Origin: Planobispora longispora
Lineage (GTDB): Bacteria > Actinomycetota > Actinomycetes > Streptosporangiales > Streptosporangiaceae
NCBI RefSeq assembly: GCF_016863135.1
Contig: NZ_BOOH01000075.1
Span: forward strand, 1-44,531
Direction of reading: 5' to 3'
Length of the DNA: 44,531 nt
Positions 33,258-42,437 of this stretch are shown one piece after another. A program made the translations under genes and the position numbers. Each line of letters opens with the position of its first letter. Within the stretch, counting starts at the first letter, position 1. The notes beneath the pieces are model-generated. The model did not search any database. It was not told the origin of the DNA and saw only the letters and a program-made list of their open reading frames with translations.

Positions 33258-34109
33258 TCAGAAGAGGGTCAGCGGCTCGACCGGCATCGGCTCGGGGAGC
33301 GGCTCGACCCCGGGCAGCCCGGCCCGCACCTCGTCGTGGAAACGGCGGGCGAGCACGAGCGCCTCGGCGTTGTCGGGGGTGTGGATGAACACGGTCGGCG
33401 AACGGCCCTCACGCAGCCACTCGGTGACCGTGCCGATCCAGTGCCGCCAGCCCTCGACCGTGCGCGTCGCGTCGTCCCGGCCGATGTAGCGGATGATCGG
33501 GCGATCGGTGAGGGCGGGCGCCCGGCGGGGAAGGCGCGGTTTCTTCGTCCACGCCTCCCGTTCGGCGTCCGTGACCGGAGGGCTCTGGAAGAGGGCGACG
33601 GTGTCGAACGGGACCCATTCGGCGCCGACCCCGGCGAGGACCCTCTCGAGGAGCTGCGCCGATCGCGGGTCGTCGAAGAAGGCGCGGTGACGGACCTCGA
33701 CGGCGTACCGGTAGGAGCCGGGGAGCCGGCGCAGGAAGGCCGCCAGGACCCCCAGGTCGGCCGGGGAGAACGATCCCGGCAGCTGCGCCCAGAGGGCGTG
33801 GACCCGCGGGCCGAGCGGCTCGACGGCCTCCAGGAACGACCGCACCTGCTCGTCGACGCCGGTGAGACGGCCCTCGTGGGTGACCGACCTGGGCAGCTTG
33901 AGCACGAACCGGAAATCGGGGCCGGTCTGCCGCGCCCACGACTCCACGGTGTCCCTCGCCGGTGTCGCGTAGAACGTCGTGTTCCCCTCGACCGCGTTGC
34001 ACCAGGTCGCGTAGGAGCGCAGGCGCTCCCCGGGAGGGAGCGGATGGGGCAGGAAGCGGCCCTGCCACGGCTTGTGCGTCCACATCGCGCATCCCACATG
34101 AAGTCGCAT
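33258..34109 (-). CDS. DUF72 (YecE-like) protein
   Basis: A 283-aa protein with a TIM-barrel-like DUF72 fold: LHVGCAMWTHKPWQGRFLPH at the start, AVEGNTTFYATP, FVLKLPRSVTHEGRL, YAVEVRHRAFFD and VFIHTPDNAEA. The family's biochemical activity is not established. ATG 34109 places the conserved VGCAMW strand at the N-terminus. It is co-directional with a HAD hydrolase 134 bp upstream, the gap holding a relic of another gene. Confidence 0.88.
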   Translation of the reverse strand: MRLHVGCAMWTHKPWQGRFLPHPLPPGERLRSYATWCNAVEGNTTFYATPARDTVESWARQTGPDFRFVLKLPRSVTHEGRLTGVDEQVRSFLEAVEPLGPRVHALWAQLPGSFSPADLGVLAAFLRRLPGSYRYAVEVRHRAFFDDPRSAQLLERVLAGVGAEWVPFDTVALFQSPPVTDAEREAWTKKPRLPRRAPALTDRPIIRYIGRDDATRTVEGWRHWIGTVTEWLREGRSPTVFIHTPDNAEALVLARRFHDEVRAGLPGVEPLPEPMPVEPLTLF

Positions 34110-34154
34110 GGACTCGACGCTAGCGGAGAGAAAGCCGTGATCTCCCCCGCGCTC

Positions 34155-34240
34155 CTCCCGCGGCGCCCGTCCGGCGGCAGGCCGACGCCGTCGTCCCGCA
34201 CGACCAGCGACAGCTGCCCGCCGGCGGCCGGGACCCGGCG
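34155..34240 (-). pseudogene. Relic of a sensor histidine kinase ATPase domain
   Basis: On the minus strand, one frame reads GGQLSLVVRDDGVGLPPDGR, which is the G1-box region of a HATPase_c domain (x-V-x-DDG-x-GLP) in the style of DevS/NarX-type kinases. The following GLxNL motif is scrambled and no other kinase part is present. It sits between the HAD stop and the DUF72 start. It is too short to be functional; I read it as the trace of a deletion. Confidence 0.5.
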
Positions 34241-34243
34241 CGG

Positions 34244-34894
34244 TCATGCGAAGGCCGGGCCGTGGTCCCCCTCCAGCAGCGGGGCCAGCGCCCCGCGCAG
34301 ATCCGCGACCTCGCGGTAGAGCACACCGGTCATGCCGAGCGCGCGGGCCGCCTCGACGTTCTCCCGGCGATCGTCGACGAACAGGCACCGTACGGCGTCC
34401 GCCCCCGCCCGCCCGGCCGCGATCTCGTAGATCCGCCGCTCCGGCTTGGCCGCCCCGACCCGGGCGCTGCTCACGACCTCGTCGAAGAAGTGGGCCAGCC
34501 CCAGTGCCTGGAGATCGTCTTCGAGCTGGACCGTCGCGTTGGTCACCAGCACCACCGGCACCCGCGCCCGAGCCCGCCGCAGCAGGGCCAGGACCTCCTT
34601 GTCCAGCAAGGCGCGGGCCTCGGCGAACGCCCTCCCCAGGGTCCGGGCCCGCTCGGTCTCCCCGAGCAGGTGCTCCAGCTCGGCGACGATCGAGGCCACC
34701 CACTCGCGAGTCGTGATCTGCCCGCGAGCCACGGGAACCAGCCGTTCGGGCGCCATCGCGATCTTCATCGTCGTTCCCTCGGCCAGGCCCCAGGCGCGTT
34801 CGAGGCCGATCATCTCGCCGGGGTCGTGGTGACGGATCACGCCGTCGAAGTCGCACAGCACCGCGTCGTAGGGCAGACGCCCGTCACCGCTCAT
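34244..34894 (-). CDS. HAD-IA family hydrolase
   Basis: A 216-aa phosphatase-like protein: nucleophile D15 and D17 in CDFDGV, a helical cap, VTNAT (motif II), the lysine in GAAKPERRIYE and acidic motif LFVDDRRENVEAA. Such proteins dephosphorylate small metabolites; the substrate is unknown. GGGAG lies 8 nt before ATG 34894. Confidence 0.88.
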   Translation of the reverse strand: MSGDGRLPYDAVLCDFDGVIRHHDPGEMIGLERAWGLAEGTTMKIAMAPERLVPVARGQITTREWVASIVAELEHLLGETERARTLGRAFAEARALLDKEVLALLRRARARVPVVLVTNATVQLEDDLQALGLAHFFDEVVSSARVGAAKPERRIYEIAAGRAGADAVRCLFVDDRRENVEAARALGMTGVLYREVADLRGALAPLLEGDHGPAFA

Positions 34895-35100
34895 ACTCGT
34901 CGCTCCCGTGGGCGGGTCCGGCGGTCAGCCGGATGATGTGGGGCCGGGCCGCCGGATGGGGCGACATCCCACCGGCCACGCGTCGGCAGCGTATCGCCCA
35001 TGATCTCGACGCCGCCACACGGACCCGTTCGCCCGCCCGACCCCGCCCGCCTGACACCGCCCGATCGACGCCACCCGCCCGGCCGGTGTCACGCGCCCGG

Positions 35101-36081
35101 TCAGCGCCCGAGGCCGGGGAGCGGGACGGGCAGCTGGGGAAGCAGCGCCATCGGCTCGCGGTTCAGCGCGGGGTCGCCGAAGTTGAGGACGGAGTGGGCG
35201 GGCGGGGCCTTGACCCTGACCCGGGCGCCCCAGCCGCTGAACCTCGTGGTGCTGGTGAAGACCGTGTGCAACCGCTCCCAGCCGGGTATGCCGGGCGCGT
35301 CCCATGTGTCGGCGTACGACACCACGAGCTTGCGCGTGTTCCGCTCGGCGTCCTGCCACAGCCTCCACCCGATGACCATCCTGCCCTCCGGGCCGCGCGG
35401 CCTCTCCCCCCGCGTCATGCGGTAGGTCCGCGAGATCCCGTACAGCCGGCGGGCCGTGATGGTGCCCCGGTAGAGGGTGGTGGGGACGCCGCCCACCGTC
35501 CCGCCCGGCCGCTCCCGCCGCGTGGTGGCCAGCAGTCCCCTGAGCGTGGCGGGCTCCAGAACGTTGACCATCTGGAGGGAGAGCACACCGGGGTTCTCCA
35601 TCTGGAACCACGCCGTACGGCGGGGCCGGGAGAGCAGCAGGCCCTTCATGCCGATGTACATCACCCTGCGCAACATGATGAACTTCACCGGCCTGTTCAC
35701 CTCCCGGATCTCCGCGGGAAGGGTCCGAGGATCGATCCTGTAGGTCATCCGGGAGGCTTTCACACCCGAGCGGCCGAACCGGTAGGCGCCGATCAGGCGG
35801 TACCTGTCCGTTTCGAACCTCCGGCCGTCGAAGAAGGACCGGACGGCGACCCTCTCCCTGAATCTGACGCCGTGACCGGCGACGAACCGGTCTTTGAGCG
35901 CGGCCACCGGTCCGGACGGGTCAGGACGTGCCTGCGCGAGAGCGGCCGGCGCGGACATGGACGCAGGCACGGAAACAGCTGGCGGCGCGGAAACGGGTGC
36001 CGGCACGGAGGCGTGAGTCGGCGCGGGGGCGAGCCCCGTCGCGGCGGCCGTGGCGGTCGCGGTGGCGATCCACCGCTTCAT
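35101..36081 (-). CDS. Secreted protein of unknown function
   Basis: A 326-aa protein with a signal peptide (MKRWIATATATAAATGLAPA, cleavage near THA|S) and a 35-residue Ala/Pro/Val-rich spacer. The rest is beta-rich, including FETDRYRLIGAYRFG, YRGTITARRLYGISR and VIGWRLWQDAE. The pattern recalls LolA/LppX-like lipid carriers, but I cannot confirm it. GGGAG seven bases before ATG 36081 supports this start over a longer in-frame start at 36159. It is divergent from the serine hydrolase gene. Confidence 0.7.
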   Translation of the reverse strand: MKRWIATATATAAATGLAPAPTHASVPAPVSAPPAVSVPASMSAPAALAQARPDPSGPVAALKDRFVAGHGVRFRERVAVRSFFDGRRFETDRYRLIGAYRFGRSGVKASRMTYRIDPRTLPAEIREVNRPVKFIMLRRVMYIGMKGLLLSRPRRTAWFQMENPGVLSLQMVNVLEPATLRGLLATTRRERPGGTVGGVPTTLYRGTITARRLYGISRTYRMTRGERPRGPEGRMVIGWRLWQDAERNTRKLVVSYADTWDAPGIPGWERLHTVFTSTTRFSGWGARVRVKAPPAHSVLNFGDPALNREPMALLPQLPVPLPGLGR

Positions 36082-36121
36082 GAACGTTCTCCCATGGGGT
36101 CCCTCTTCCCCATGGAGATCA

Positions 36122-36238
36122 AACCGACTGGCCGCATCGGTTCTGGAACCCGCAAACATGGGCCGGGGCTCCGCCGCATCCGCGCGGATTCTCCCCTTCC
36201 GGGTGCTCTGCGAACCGGTCCGAGGAGAAACCGAATCG
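36122..36238. promoter_or_regulatory. Divergent promoter region with ACCGA/TCGGT dyads
   Basis: AACCGA...TCGGTT (36122-36127 and 36137-36142) and ACCGA-A-TCGGT (36228-36238) occur in the 189-bp gap between the secreted protein and serine hydrolase genes. Both share the ACCGA half-site common in TetR operators. No regulator gene is adjacent. Confidence 0.35.
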
Positions 36239-36270
36239 GTCTGGATCTACGGATTTGTTAGGGTGCCCGG

Positions 36271-37701
36271 ATGCCTTCTCAGCGCACCCTGCTGCCGCGC
36301 TCCGCACCGGCCGCCTCGGGGATGTCGTCCCGTTCGATCACCGCGCTGCTGGACCGGCTCGACGCACGATCCGTCGAGTGCCACTCGATCATGATCGTAC
36401 GCCGCGGTCACGTCGTCGCCGAGGGCTGGTGGGCGCCGTACTCGGCCGAACGCCCGCACCTCCTCTACTCGCTGACCAAGTCGTTCACCTCGGTCGCCGT
36501 GGGGCTCGCGATCGCCGACGGGCTGCTCTCGCTGGACGATCGGGTGGTGGAGGTGCTGCCCGACCACGTTCCGGCCGGCGTCTCGGAGCAGGGACGCCGC
36601 CTCACCGTTCACCACCTGCTGTCCATGACGGCCGGACACCGCACGGACAGCCTCGCCGAGGCCTGGCGGCTGGAACCGGGCGACCTGGTGAAGGGCTTCC
36701 TGCGCGTACCGTTCGCCCAGGCCGAGGGAACCCGGCACACCTACGACAACTCGACCACCTTCGTCCTGGCCCGGATGGTGGAACGGGTCACCGGCCGCGG
36801 CCTCCCGGAGCTGCTCGACGAGCGCCTCTTCAAGCCGATGGGCGTCGACCACGCCGAATGGGACCGGGTGGCGAGCGGTGCCGCCTTCGGATTCCACGGG
36901 CTGCACCTCACGACCGAGGCCGTCGCCGCCTTCGGCGAACTGCTGCTGCGCGGCGGCCTCTGGGGCGACCGGCGGCTCGTCCCGCGCGAATGGGTGGAGC
37001 TCGCCACCAGACGGCACGTCGACACCCTGCCGTCCGAGGACGGATCGGGGGACGCCGACTACCTCTGCGGGTACGGCTACCAGTTCTGGATGTCGCGTCA
37101 CGGTTACCACGGTGACGGCTCCTTCGGCCAGCAATGCGTGGTCCTCCCCTCGCACGATCTCGTGGTCGCCGTGACCGGCGCCCATACGCAGGCGCAGACG
37201 GTGCTGGACGCGATATGGGAGTGCCTGCTGCCCGGCCTGGACCACGCGGGAAGCGCCCGGGACGACGAGATCCTCGCCGAGCGGCTGCGGCGGCTGTCAT
37301 TCGCGCCGGTGCCGGGTTCGGCCGGCCCGGAGCGTTCCGTCAAGGCGAGACTCGACGCCTCCGCCGAGGATTCGGCTCTCCCCGACGGGACCACGGTGAT
37401 CGTCGATCCCGTGGACGGCGGGTGGCTCCTGCGATTCGGGTCGTTCCCCGACGTCGAGGCCGGCCACGGCGAATGGCGGGAGAGCTCGCCGCTCGGCCGT
37501 CCCGTCGTCGCGGCCGGCGCCTGGCGGGGCGGCACGTTCGTCGCCGAGCTCTACCTCATCACCACCCCGCACCGGGTCCGGCTGGTGGTCGACGCCGAGG
37601 CGGGGACGGCGGTGGCGACGTGGAACACCGTGCCCCTGACCGGCCCCGGTCTGGCGTCGCATCTGCGGTCGCCGCTGATGACACGGCCCGACGTCGCGTA
37701 G
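36271..37701 (+). CDS. Serine hydrolase, class C beta-lactamase fold
   Basis: A 476-aa protein of the beta-lactamase/esterase/PBP4 family. The catalytic SxxK is SLTK with S67 and K70, and the YxN motif is YDN with Y158. A C-terminal domain of about 120 residues (from about 355) of beta-sheet type follows. No signal peptide is visible, so it is probably cytoplasmic, pointing to an esterase or peptidase, not a cell-wall enzyme. ATG 36271 has AGGG about 10 nt upstream. Confidence 0.87.
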   Translation: MPSQRTLLPRSAPAASGMSSRSITALLDRLDARSVECHSIMIVRRGHVVAEGWWAPYSAERPHLLYSLTKSFTSVAVGLAIADGLLSLDDRVVEVLPDHVPAGVSEQGRRLTVHHLLSMTAGHRTDSLAEAWRLEPGDLVKGFLRVPFAQAEGTRHTYDNSTTFVLARMVERVTGRGLPELLDERLFKPMGVDHAEWDRVASGAAFGFHGLHLTTEAVAAFGELLLRGGLWGDRRLVPREWVELATRRHVDTLPSEDGSGDADYLCGYGYQFWMSRHGYHGDGSFGQQCVVLPSHDLVVAVTGAHTQAQTVLDAIWECLLPGLDHAGSARDDEILAERLRRLSFAPVPGSAGPERSVKARLDASAEDSALPDGTTVIVDPVDGGWLLRFGSFPDVEAGHGEWRESSPLGRPVVAAGAWRGGTFVAELYLITTPHRVRLVVDAEAGTAVATWNTVPLTGPGLASHLRSPLMTRPDVA

Positions 37702-37939
37702 GCGGCGGTGATCCACCCGTTCACCGGGCCGCAGCCCATGTCCCTATGCCCGAAGGCCGTCGATACTGAAGACACGGATGTCGTCCGTGGATCATCGCGC
37801 CCGCCGCCGGCGTGGTCCCCGTAGCGATGGGCCGGCCGGGCGCGGTGGTCTCCCCCGACACCCGGGCCTGGCCTTCCGCCCCCTGGCGGAGGGCTGCCAC
37901 CCGTCAGCGGAACAGGGCATCCACAAGGAGGTACCCGTG

Positions 37940-38215
37940 ATGGAAGCCAAGGCGTGGAACGTGGAGATCTCCATCGCCGAGGACGACGACGACACTGTCA
38001 CCACGGCCAGGGCCGTTCTGTCCACACCGAACGGCAGGCGGCACGAGAGTGTCGGGCGCGCCCGGCGCAACCCCGGCGACCGGCCGGTCCCGGAGATCGG
38101 CGACGAGCTGGCCGCCGGGCGGGCGCTGGCCGATCTGGCGTCCAAGCTGCTCGGCGACGGCGCCAACGACATCGCCCAGTTCACCGGCCCGGCCTCCGGA
38201 CGCGCCGGCGTCTGA
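37940..38215 (+). CDS. DUF1876 protein (Rv2632c/Rv1738-like)
   Basis: A 91-aa protein of the small alpha/beta DUF1876 family (WNVEISIAEDDDDTVTTARA, then ESVGRARRNP and PEIGDELAAGRALADLASKL). Members in M. tuberculosis include the DosR-induced Rv1738, which resembles ribosome hibernation factors in fold. A perfect AAGGAGG at 37925-37931 precedes GTG 37937 and ATG 37940; I use the ATG. Strong ribosome binding suggests high expression. A universal stress protein gene is convergent. Confidence 0.88.
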   Translation: MEAKAWNVEISIAEDDDDTVTTARAVLSTPNGRRHESVGRARRNPGDRPVPEIGDELAAGRALADLASKLLGDGANDIAQFTGPASGRAGV

Positions 38216-38334
38216 GCCGGAGGCCGCGCCCCGAGCCGCGTCGGCGGCGGATCTCCGCCGTCCGGGCGGCCTTCGCGGAGCGATCACTCCGTGAAGGCCG
38301 CCCGGTCCCGGCCGGTGCGCCGCCCGCGGTCGTC

Positions 38335-38775
38335 TCAGCGGCCGGGCCGTACGACCGTCACCGGGCAGTGCGCGCGGTTCGGCATCTCCCGGGCGACCGA
38401 ACCCGGCGGCAGGCCGGTGGATCCGCCGAGTCCGTGACTGCCGAGCACGATCCGCGCGGCCGTCTCCGTCTCCCTGCGCAACGCCTCCATGACGTCGCCG
38501 GAGAGCAGTCCGGTGTCCACCTCGACGTCCGCGCGGCGCTCGCGGGCGAGTTCGGCGGCCCGCCTCAGCAGCAGCCCGCCGAACTCGCGGGCCCGCTCGG
38601 CGTCCGGGACGCCGTCCGGATCACGAGGGCGCAGCACGACTCCGGAGCGGGGCAGCTCCACCACGTGGACGATGCGCAACGGGCGGCCGTGGCGGGCGGC
38701 GGCGTCGACCGCCCACTCCACCGCGGCCAGCGCCGCCCGGGATCCGTCCACCCCCACCACGATCGGTCCGGACAT
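38335..38775 (-). CDS. Universal stress protein (UspA), ATP-binding type
   Basis: A 146-aa protein with the Usp fold: IVVGVDGSRAALAAVEWAV at the start and the ATP-binding signature G-x2-G-x9-G-S (GSHGLGG...GSVARE) near the C-terminus. GGGAGG lies 7 nt before ATG 38775. It is a single-domain Usp. The next gene upstream (ATP-grasp) ends 57 bp before it, so both may be co-transcribed. Confidence 0.92.
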   Translation of the reverse strand: MSGPIVVGVDGSRAALAAVEWAVDAAARHGRPLRIVHVVELPRSGVVLRPRDPDGVPDAERAREFGGLLLRRAAELARERRADVEVDTGLLSGDVMEALRRETETAARIVLGSHGLGGSTGLPPGSVAREMPNRAHCPVTVVRPGR

Positions 38776-38831
38776 GCCGTTCCTCCCATCGGATTCCGGT
38801 GGCCCGCTCCCCCGGCCGCCCGCCCCGCCGC

Positions 38832-39659
38832 TCACTCCGCGAGCAGGCGGCGGAGGGACGCCTTCACGGCCGCGACGAAGTCCTCGCGCGTCCCGGAAGG
38901 CAGCAGGTCCAGGGAGAGATAGGGATTGAGGTCCTCCAGCTCGACCAGGAGCAGCTCGCCGCCGGGCGCGCGGCAGGCGTCGACGCGCTGGATGCCGTAC
39001 TCGATGGTGTTCCAGTCGACGAAGCGCCGCGCGAAGGCCAGGTCGGCCGCTGTCGGCTCGTACGGTTCCAGGACCCAGCGCCGGTCGGGCCGGGGCGCGT
39101 ACAGGGCGTACTGGAAGGCGTGGTCGACGAAGTAGAACGAGACCTCGTACCGGAAGTCGACGCGCGGCTGGACGAGCACGTCGTCGAAGGTCACGTGCTC
39201 CAGCCCGTCCCGGGGGACGACCGTCAGGCCGATGGAGTCGGCGCCGAGCATGGGCTTGACGACGTATTCGTCCGTTTCCGGAAGGCGGCCGAGGTCCTCG
39301 CGGCGGCCGACGGTCGGGATCACCGGGTAGCCGGCGGCGCTCAGGTCGAGGAGGTACCGTTTGCCCGCCATGTCGCCCTTGCCGGTCAGCTGGTTGTAGA
39401 CGCGCACGCCGTCCTTGAGCGCCCGGGCGCGGAAGTCGTCGTATCCGGCCCGATAGTGCAGGACCGGGCCGCTGTTGCGCACCACGACCGCCTCGAAGGC
39501 GTCCATCAGCCCGGCCGCCTCCAGCGGGTGGCACAGGGCGAGGTCGAAGTCCTCCCGGAGGCGGGAGGTCAGGAAGATGTCCTCGTCGCAGTAACGGCGC
39601 CCCCGGGCCTCGTAGGCCAGGTCGGTGACGAACAGGACGCGGGGCCGGGCGGATGACAT
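38832..39659 (-). CDS. ATP-grasp enzyme, glutathione-synthetase-like
   Basis: A 275-aa ATP-grasp protein expected to ligate a carboxylate via an acyl phosphate. The lysine region is DEYVVKPMLGADSIGL, the B-loop DDVLVQPRVDFRYEVSFYFV, and the metal-binding end ELLLVELEDLNPYLSLDLL. It is shorter than glutathione synthetases (about 315 aa). Substrates are unknown; no partner biosynthetic gene is adjacent. AGGAG precedes ATG 39659. Confidence 0.82.
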   Translation of the reverse strand: MSSARPRVLFVTDLAYEARGRRYCDEDIFLTSRLREDFDLALCHPLEAAGLMDAFEAVVVRNSGPVLHYRAGYDDFRARALKDGVRVYNQLTGKGDMAGKRYLLDLSAAGYPVIPTVGRREDLGRLPETDEYVVKPMLGADSIGLTVVPRDGLEHVTFDDVLVQPRVDFRYEVSFYFVDHAFQYALYAPRPDRRWVLEPYEPTAADLAFARRFVDWNTIEYGIQRVDACRAPGGELLLVELEDLNPYLSLDLLPSGTREDFVAAVKASLRRLLAE

Positions 39660-39788
39660 GTCGCTCCTGGTGGGTCGGGCTCAGCGCAAACTACCCTCCC
39701 ACCCGGCGCTGCGCGACGGCACCGCCGAAGGCGGGGGCGGTGAACCGGCGGCGCCCGGCGGGAGCGCCGTCCGCTCCGCGGACCGTGC

Positions 39789-40364
39789 TCACGGACCGAC
39801 GAGAAGCCGCCGCCCGATCTCCGGGGGCACCGGATAGACCCGTTCCGGAGGCAGCAGCCGCTGGGCCTTCGCCGCCTGCCCGCCCTGCGCCAGGCTCGCG
39901 ATCTTCCGGACCCGGGGAGTGAGGTCGGCCAGGTCGGCGATCCACTCATCCGCGAACGTGCGGATGAGCCCGCGGCCGATGCCCACCTGGATGCTGTAGT
40001 GGTTGAGCGCCGCCCCGCGCAGCGAGCGCTCGGGGTCCCACTGGACGTGCACCGCCGCGCGGCCGACCGTCGAAGGGTCGGCGGTCGTCAGCACCGCCCG
40101 GGAAAGGGCCTCGTGCCATCCCTCCCGGGTGATCCGCACCATCAGGATGCGTTCCTGCCCGGCCTTCTGTCCCCAGTTGCTGCGGTGCATGAGCCACAGG
40201 AACGAGGGCTTGATCCACGTCATCCGGTTGAACGAGAAGGGCGGCACGAACCGCTTGGCGCGCAGGGCCGGATCGGCCACGGAGGCCGGATACGCCTGGT
40301 AGACCACGATCGTCTCAGCGTCGTAGTCGGCACGGACCTGGTACTGGGATGACACTCCGAGCAC
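39789..40364 (-). CDS. DUF4291 protein
   Basis: A 191-aa protein with the family pattern: [15 protein letters not shown] at the start, [28 protein letters not shown] and VQWDPER. The function is unknown. GTG 40364 or GTG 40355 are both plausible starts. It is divergent from a TetR gene; a perfect 13-bp-arm operator lies between them, so it is a likely target. Confidence 0.85.
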   Translation of the reverse strand: MLGVSSQYQVRADYDAETIVVYQAYPASVADPALRAKRFVPPFSFNRMTWIKPSFLWLMHRSNWGQKAGQERILMVRITREGWHEALSRAVLTTADPSTVGRAAVHVQWDPERSLRGAALNHYSIQVGIGRGLIRTFADEWIADLADLTPRVRKIASLAQGGQAAKAQRLLPPERVYPVPPEIGRRLLVGP

Positions 40365-40486
40365 CCTGCCACCCGCCCGTTCCCCGCCGCAAAGCCTTTT
40401 CCCGCCGGGGTGGGACGGGGCGCGCGTGGAGCCCCGGCCCGATGTGAGCCGGCGGACCTCGGACCTTCCCACAGGATGCATACTCG

Positions 40487-40519
40487 CATCATCCAGATGT
40501 TGATATCATCTGGATGATG
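40487..40519. promoter_or_regulatory. Perfect 33-bp operator of the downstream TetR regulator
   Basis: CATCATCCAGATG (40487-40499) and CATCTGGATGATG (40507-40519) are exact reverse complements around TTGATAT. It lies 38 bp before the TetR start and about 125 bp before the divergent DUF4291 gene. Confidence 0.8.
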
Positions 40520-40556
40520 TCATCCTTGGAAAGACGCGGCGGAGGAAGGGGCAGTG

Positions 40557-41735
40557 ATGGCCAGGTTGACCCGGGCGCAGCAGCAGGAGCGCACCCGAGC
40601 GGCTGTCCTGGCCGCCGCGCGGGAAGAGTTCGCCGAGCACGGATACGCCGACGCCAAGGTCGACCGGATCGCGGAGCGCGCCGAGCTGACCAGGGGCGCG
40701 GTCTACTCGAACTTCCCGGGTAAGCGGGCGCTCTACCTGGCGGTCCTGGTCGACTCGGTCGAGCACGCGGACGCGGCCGGGACGCCGTCGTCACCCGGCC
40801 CGGCCGAGGCGCCCCCGCCGTCCGGCCTGGCCGAGGCGATGGGCGCGTTCGCCCGCGTCTGGCTGGAGCGGCTGCCGTTGACCGGCGACACACCCGCCGG
40901 CGGGAGGCTGCAGTCGCGCTCACTGACCGGATTGTTCGACGACGAGCCGGGCCGTACCGCGCTGGCGCAGGTCACCGCGCTGGAGGGATTGCTGCTGGCC
41001 CTGGCGCTGGAGTCGCACGCGCCGTACGGCGCGGGGCGGACGCGGCTGGTGCGCCTGGCCGAGCTGGCCCTCACGCTACTGGCCGGGGCCGGTCATCTGG
41101 CCGACGCGGCGCCGGGGTTCGGCGATCCCTTCGACGTGGCGCGCGCCTGCCGGCACCTGGCCGATCTCGACCTCGCCGACGCGTGGGACCCTCCGTACCT
41201 GCCCTACGTCACCGCCGCGCACCTCGTCCGGGAGCCCTGGGAGCCGCCCCCGGGACTGCCGGACCTGATCACCGGCCGCCGGGCCGGGTTCGAGGCCGAC
41301 GGAGTGATCGCGATCCTCGGGACCGGCCGGCTGGAGGCCGCGGAGGAGGCCGTCCGCGCCGCCCGACCGGGTGACCGGGTCACCGTGGCCGTGGTGACGG
41401 GCGACCCGGCCGAGATCGGACGCCTCCTGCGGCTGCGGATCGGCGACCTCGCCGGATGCCTGCGACGCGCGTTCGCCCCGGAGGCCCGGCCGCGCCTGCG
41501 CCTCGTCCTCGACGACGGCGCCGCCGTGGCGTCGGCCGCCGGAATCCCGGATCCGGGCGACGCCACCGAGGCCGCGGTGCGCATCCGGGCGGGCACGATC
41601 CTCTCCCGGGCCCGCGGACGGGGAGCCGCCCACGCCGCGGCGACCGCGGACGACTCGCCGGCGGACGGTCCGGCCACGGACGGCTCACCCACGGGCGGCT
41701 CACCCGCCACGTGGCCCGGCGGGGCCGGTGAATGA
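40557..41735 (+). CDS. TetR-family regulator with an extended C-terminal domain
   Basis: A 392-aa regulator, about twice the usual TetR length. The helix-turn-helix (IAERAELTRGAVYSNFPGKR) is at about residues 41-60. The normal helical domain ends near 200. The rest (about 245-350; ADGVIAILGTGRLEAAEEAV and RPRLRLVLDDGAAVASAAGI) looks like an additional alpha/beta domain, possibly thioredoxin-like. A Ser/Gly/Pro-rich repeat tail (SPADGPATDGSPTGGSPA) ends the chain. ATG 40557 follows AGGAAGGGGC; GTG 40554 is an alternative. The perfect palindrome upstream indicates autoregulation. Confidence 0.88.
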   Translation: MARLTRAQQQERTRAAVLAAAREEFAEHGYADAKVDRIAERAELTRGAVYSNFPGKRALYLAVLVDSVEHADAAGTPSSPGPAEAPPPSGLAEAMGAFARVWLERLPLTGDTPAGGRLQSRSLTGLFDDEPGRTALAQVTALEGLLLALALESHAPYGAGRTRLVRLAELALTLLAGAGHLADAAPGFGDPFDVARACRHLADLDLADAWDPPYLPYVTAAHLVREPWEPPPGLPDLITGRRAGFEADGVIAILGTGRLEAAEEAVRAARPGDRVTVAVVTGDPAEIGRLLRLRIGDLAGCLRRAFAPEARPRLRLVLDDGAAVASAAGIPDPGDATEAAVRIRAGTILSRARGRGAAHAAATADDSPADGPATDGSPTGGSPATWPGGAGE

Positions 41736-41801
41736 CCCGCGTCGCCCGGCCCGCCCCGGCATCGAGACAAGACCCGTGAACGGGTGGAAAGGCCTGCCGA
41801 C

Positions 41802-42428
41802 ATGGTGAGATCACCCCATTCGACGAGCGACGACCTGCTGGTGCTCCACACCCTCCGCAGCATCGGATACGCCGACCTCGCCCGCGTGTCCGCAGCGGCG
41901 GGGCTCACCGAGTCCGACACGGAATCCGCGCTGATCGATCTCGCGGTGGCCGGCCTCGTCAGGCGTGATCCCGGCGGCTTCGGCGCGTGGGGGCTGACCG
42001 GGGCCGGCCGCGCCGCGGACGCCGAGCGGATCCGCGACGAGCTCGACACGGCCGCCGCCCGGCCCGCGGTGACCAGGGCGTACGAGGAGTTCCTCGTGCT
42101 CAACCCGGAGATGCTCGATCTCTGTACGGCATGGCAGCTGCGAGCCGGCGACGGCGTCATGACGCCGAACGACCACACCGATCCCGCCTACGACTCCCGG
42201 GTCCTGGAGCGGCTCGCGGATTTCCACCGGCGTGCCGACGCCGTCTGCGCGGACCTGTCCGCGGCGCTGCTCCGGTTCCGGAGATACCGGGTCCGGCTCG
42301 CCGACGCGCTCGCCCGGGCCCGGGCCGGTGAGACGGAGTACGTGACGGACGATCTCGACTCCTACCACATCGTGTGGTTCCAGCTCCACGAAGACCTGCT
42401 GGCCACCCTCGGCATCCCGCGACACTGA
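41802..42428 (+). CDS. Winged-helix-type protein paired with PpdK
   Basis: A 208-aa protein. The N-terminal 75 residues look like a winged helix (DLLVLHTLRSIGYADLARVS, LIDLAVAGLVRRD). The remainder is helical with EEFLVLNPEMLDLCTAWQLR. A similar two-gene arrangement exists in M. tuberculosis (Rv1126c next to Rv1127c/ppdK), so it may regulate or assist the dikinase-like protein. ATG 41802 lies 9 nt after GGAAAGG; it ends 9 bp before the ppdK start. Confidence 0.8.
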   Translation: MVRSPHSTSDDLLVLHTLRSIGYADLARVSAAAGLTESDTESALIDLAVAGLVRRDPGGFGAWGLTGAGRAADAERIRDELDTAAARPAVTRAYEEFLVLNPEMLDLCTAWQLRAGDGVMTPNDHTDPAYDSRVLERLADFHRRADAVCADLSAALLRFRRYRVRLADALARARAGETEYVTDDLDSYHIVWFQLHEDLLATLGIPRH

Positions 42429-42437
42429 GCCGCCGCC

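Noticed and set aside
37720-37760. Possible DosR box upstream of DUF1876 (GTCCCTATGCCCGAA)
   Set aside because: Only one half resembles the consensus GGGACT-N-AGTCCC and the spacing is wrong.
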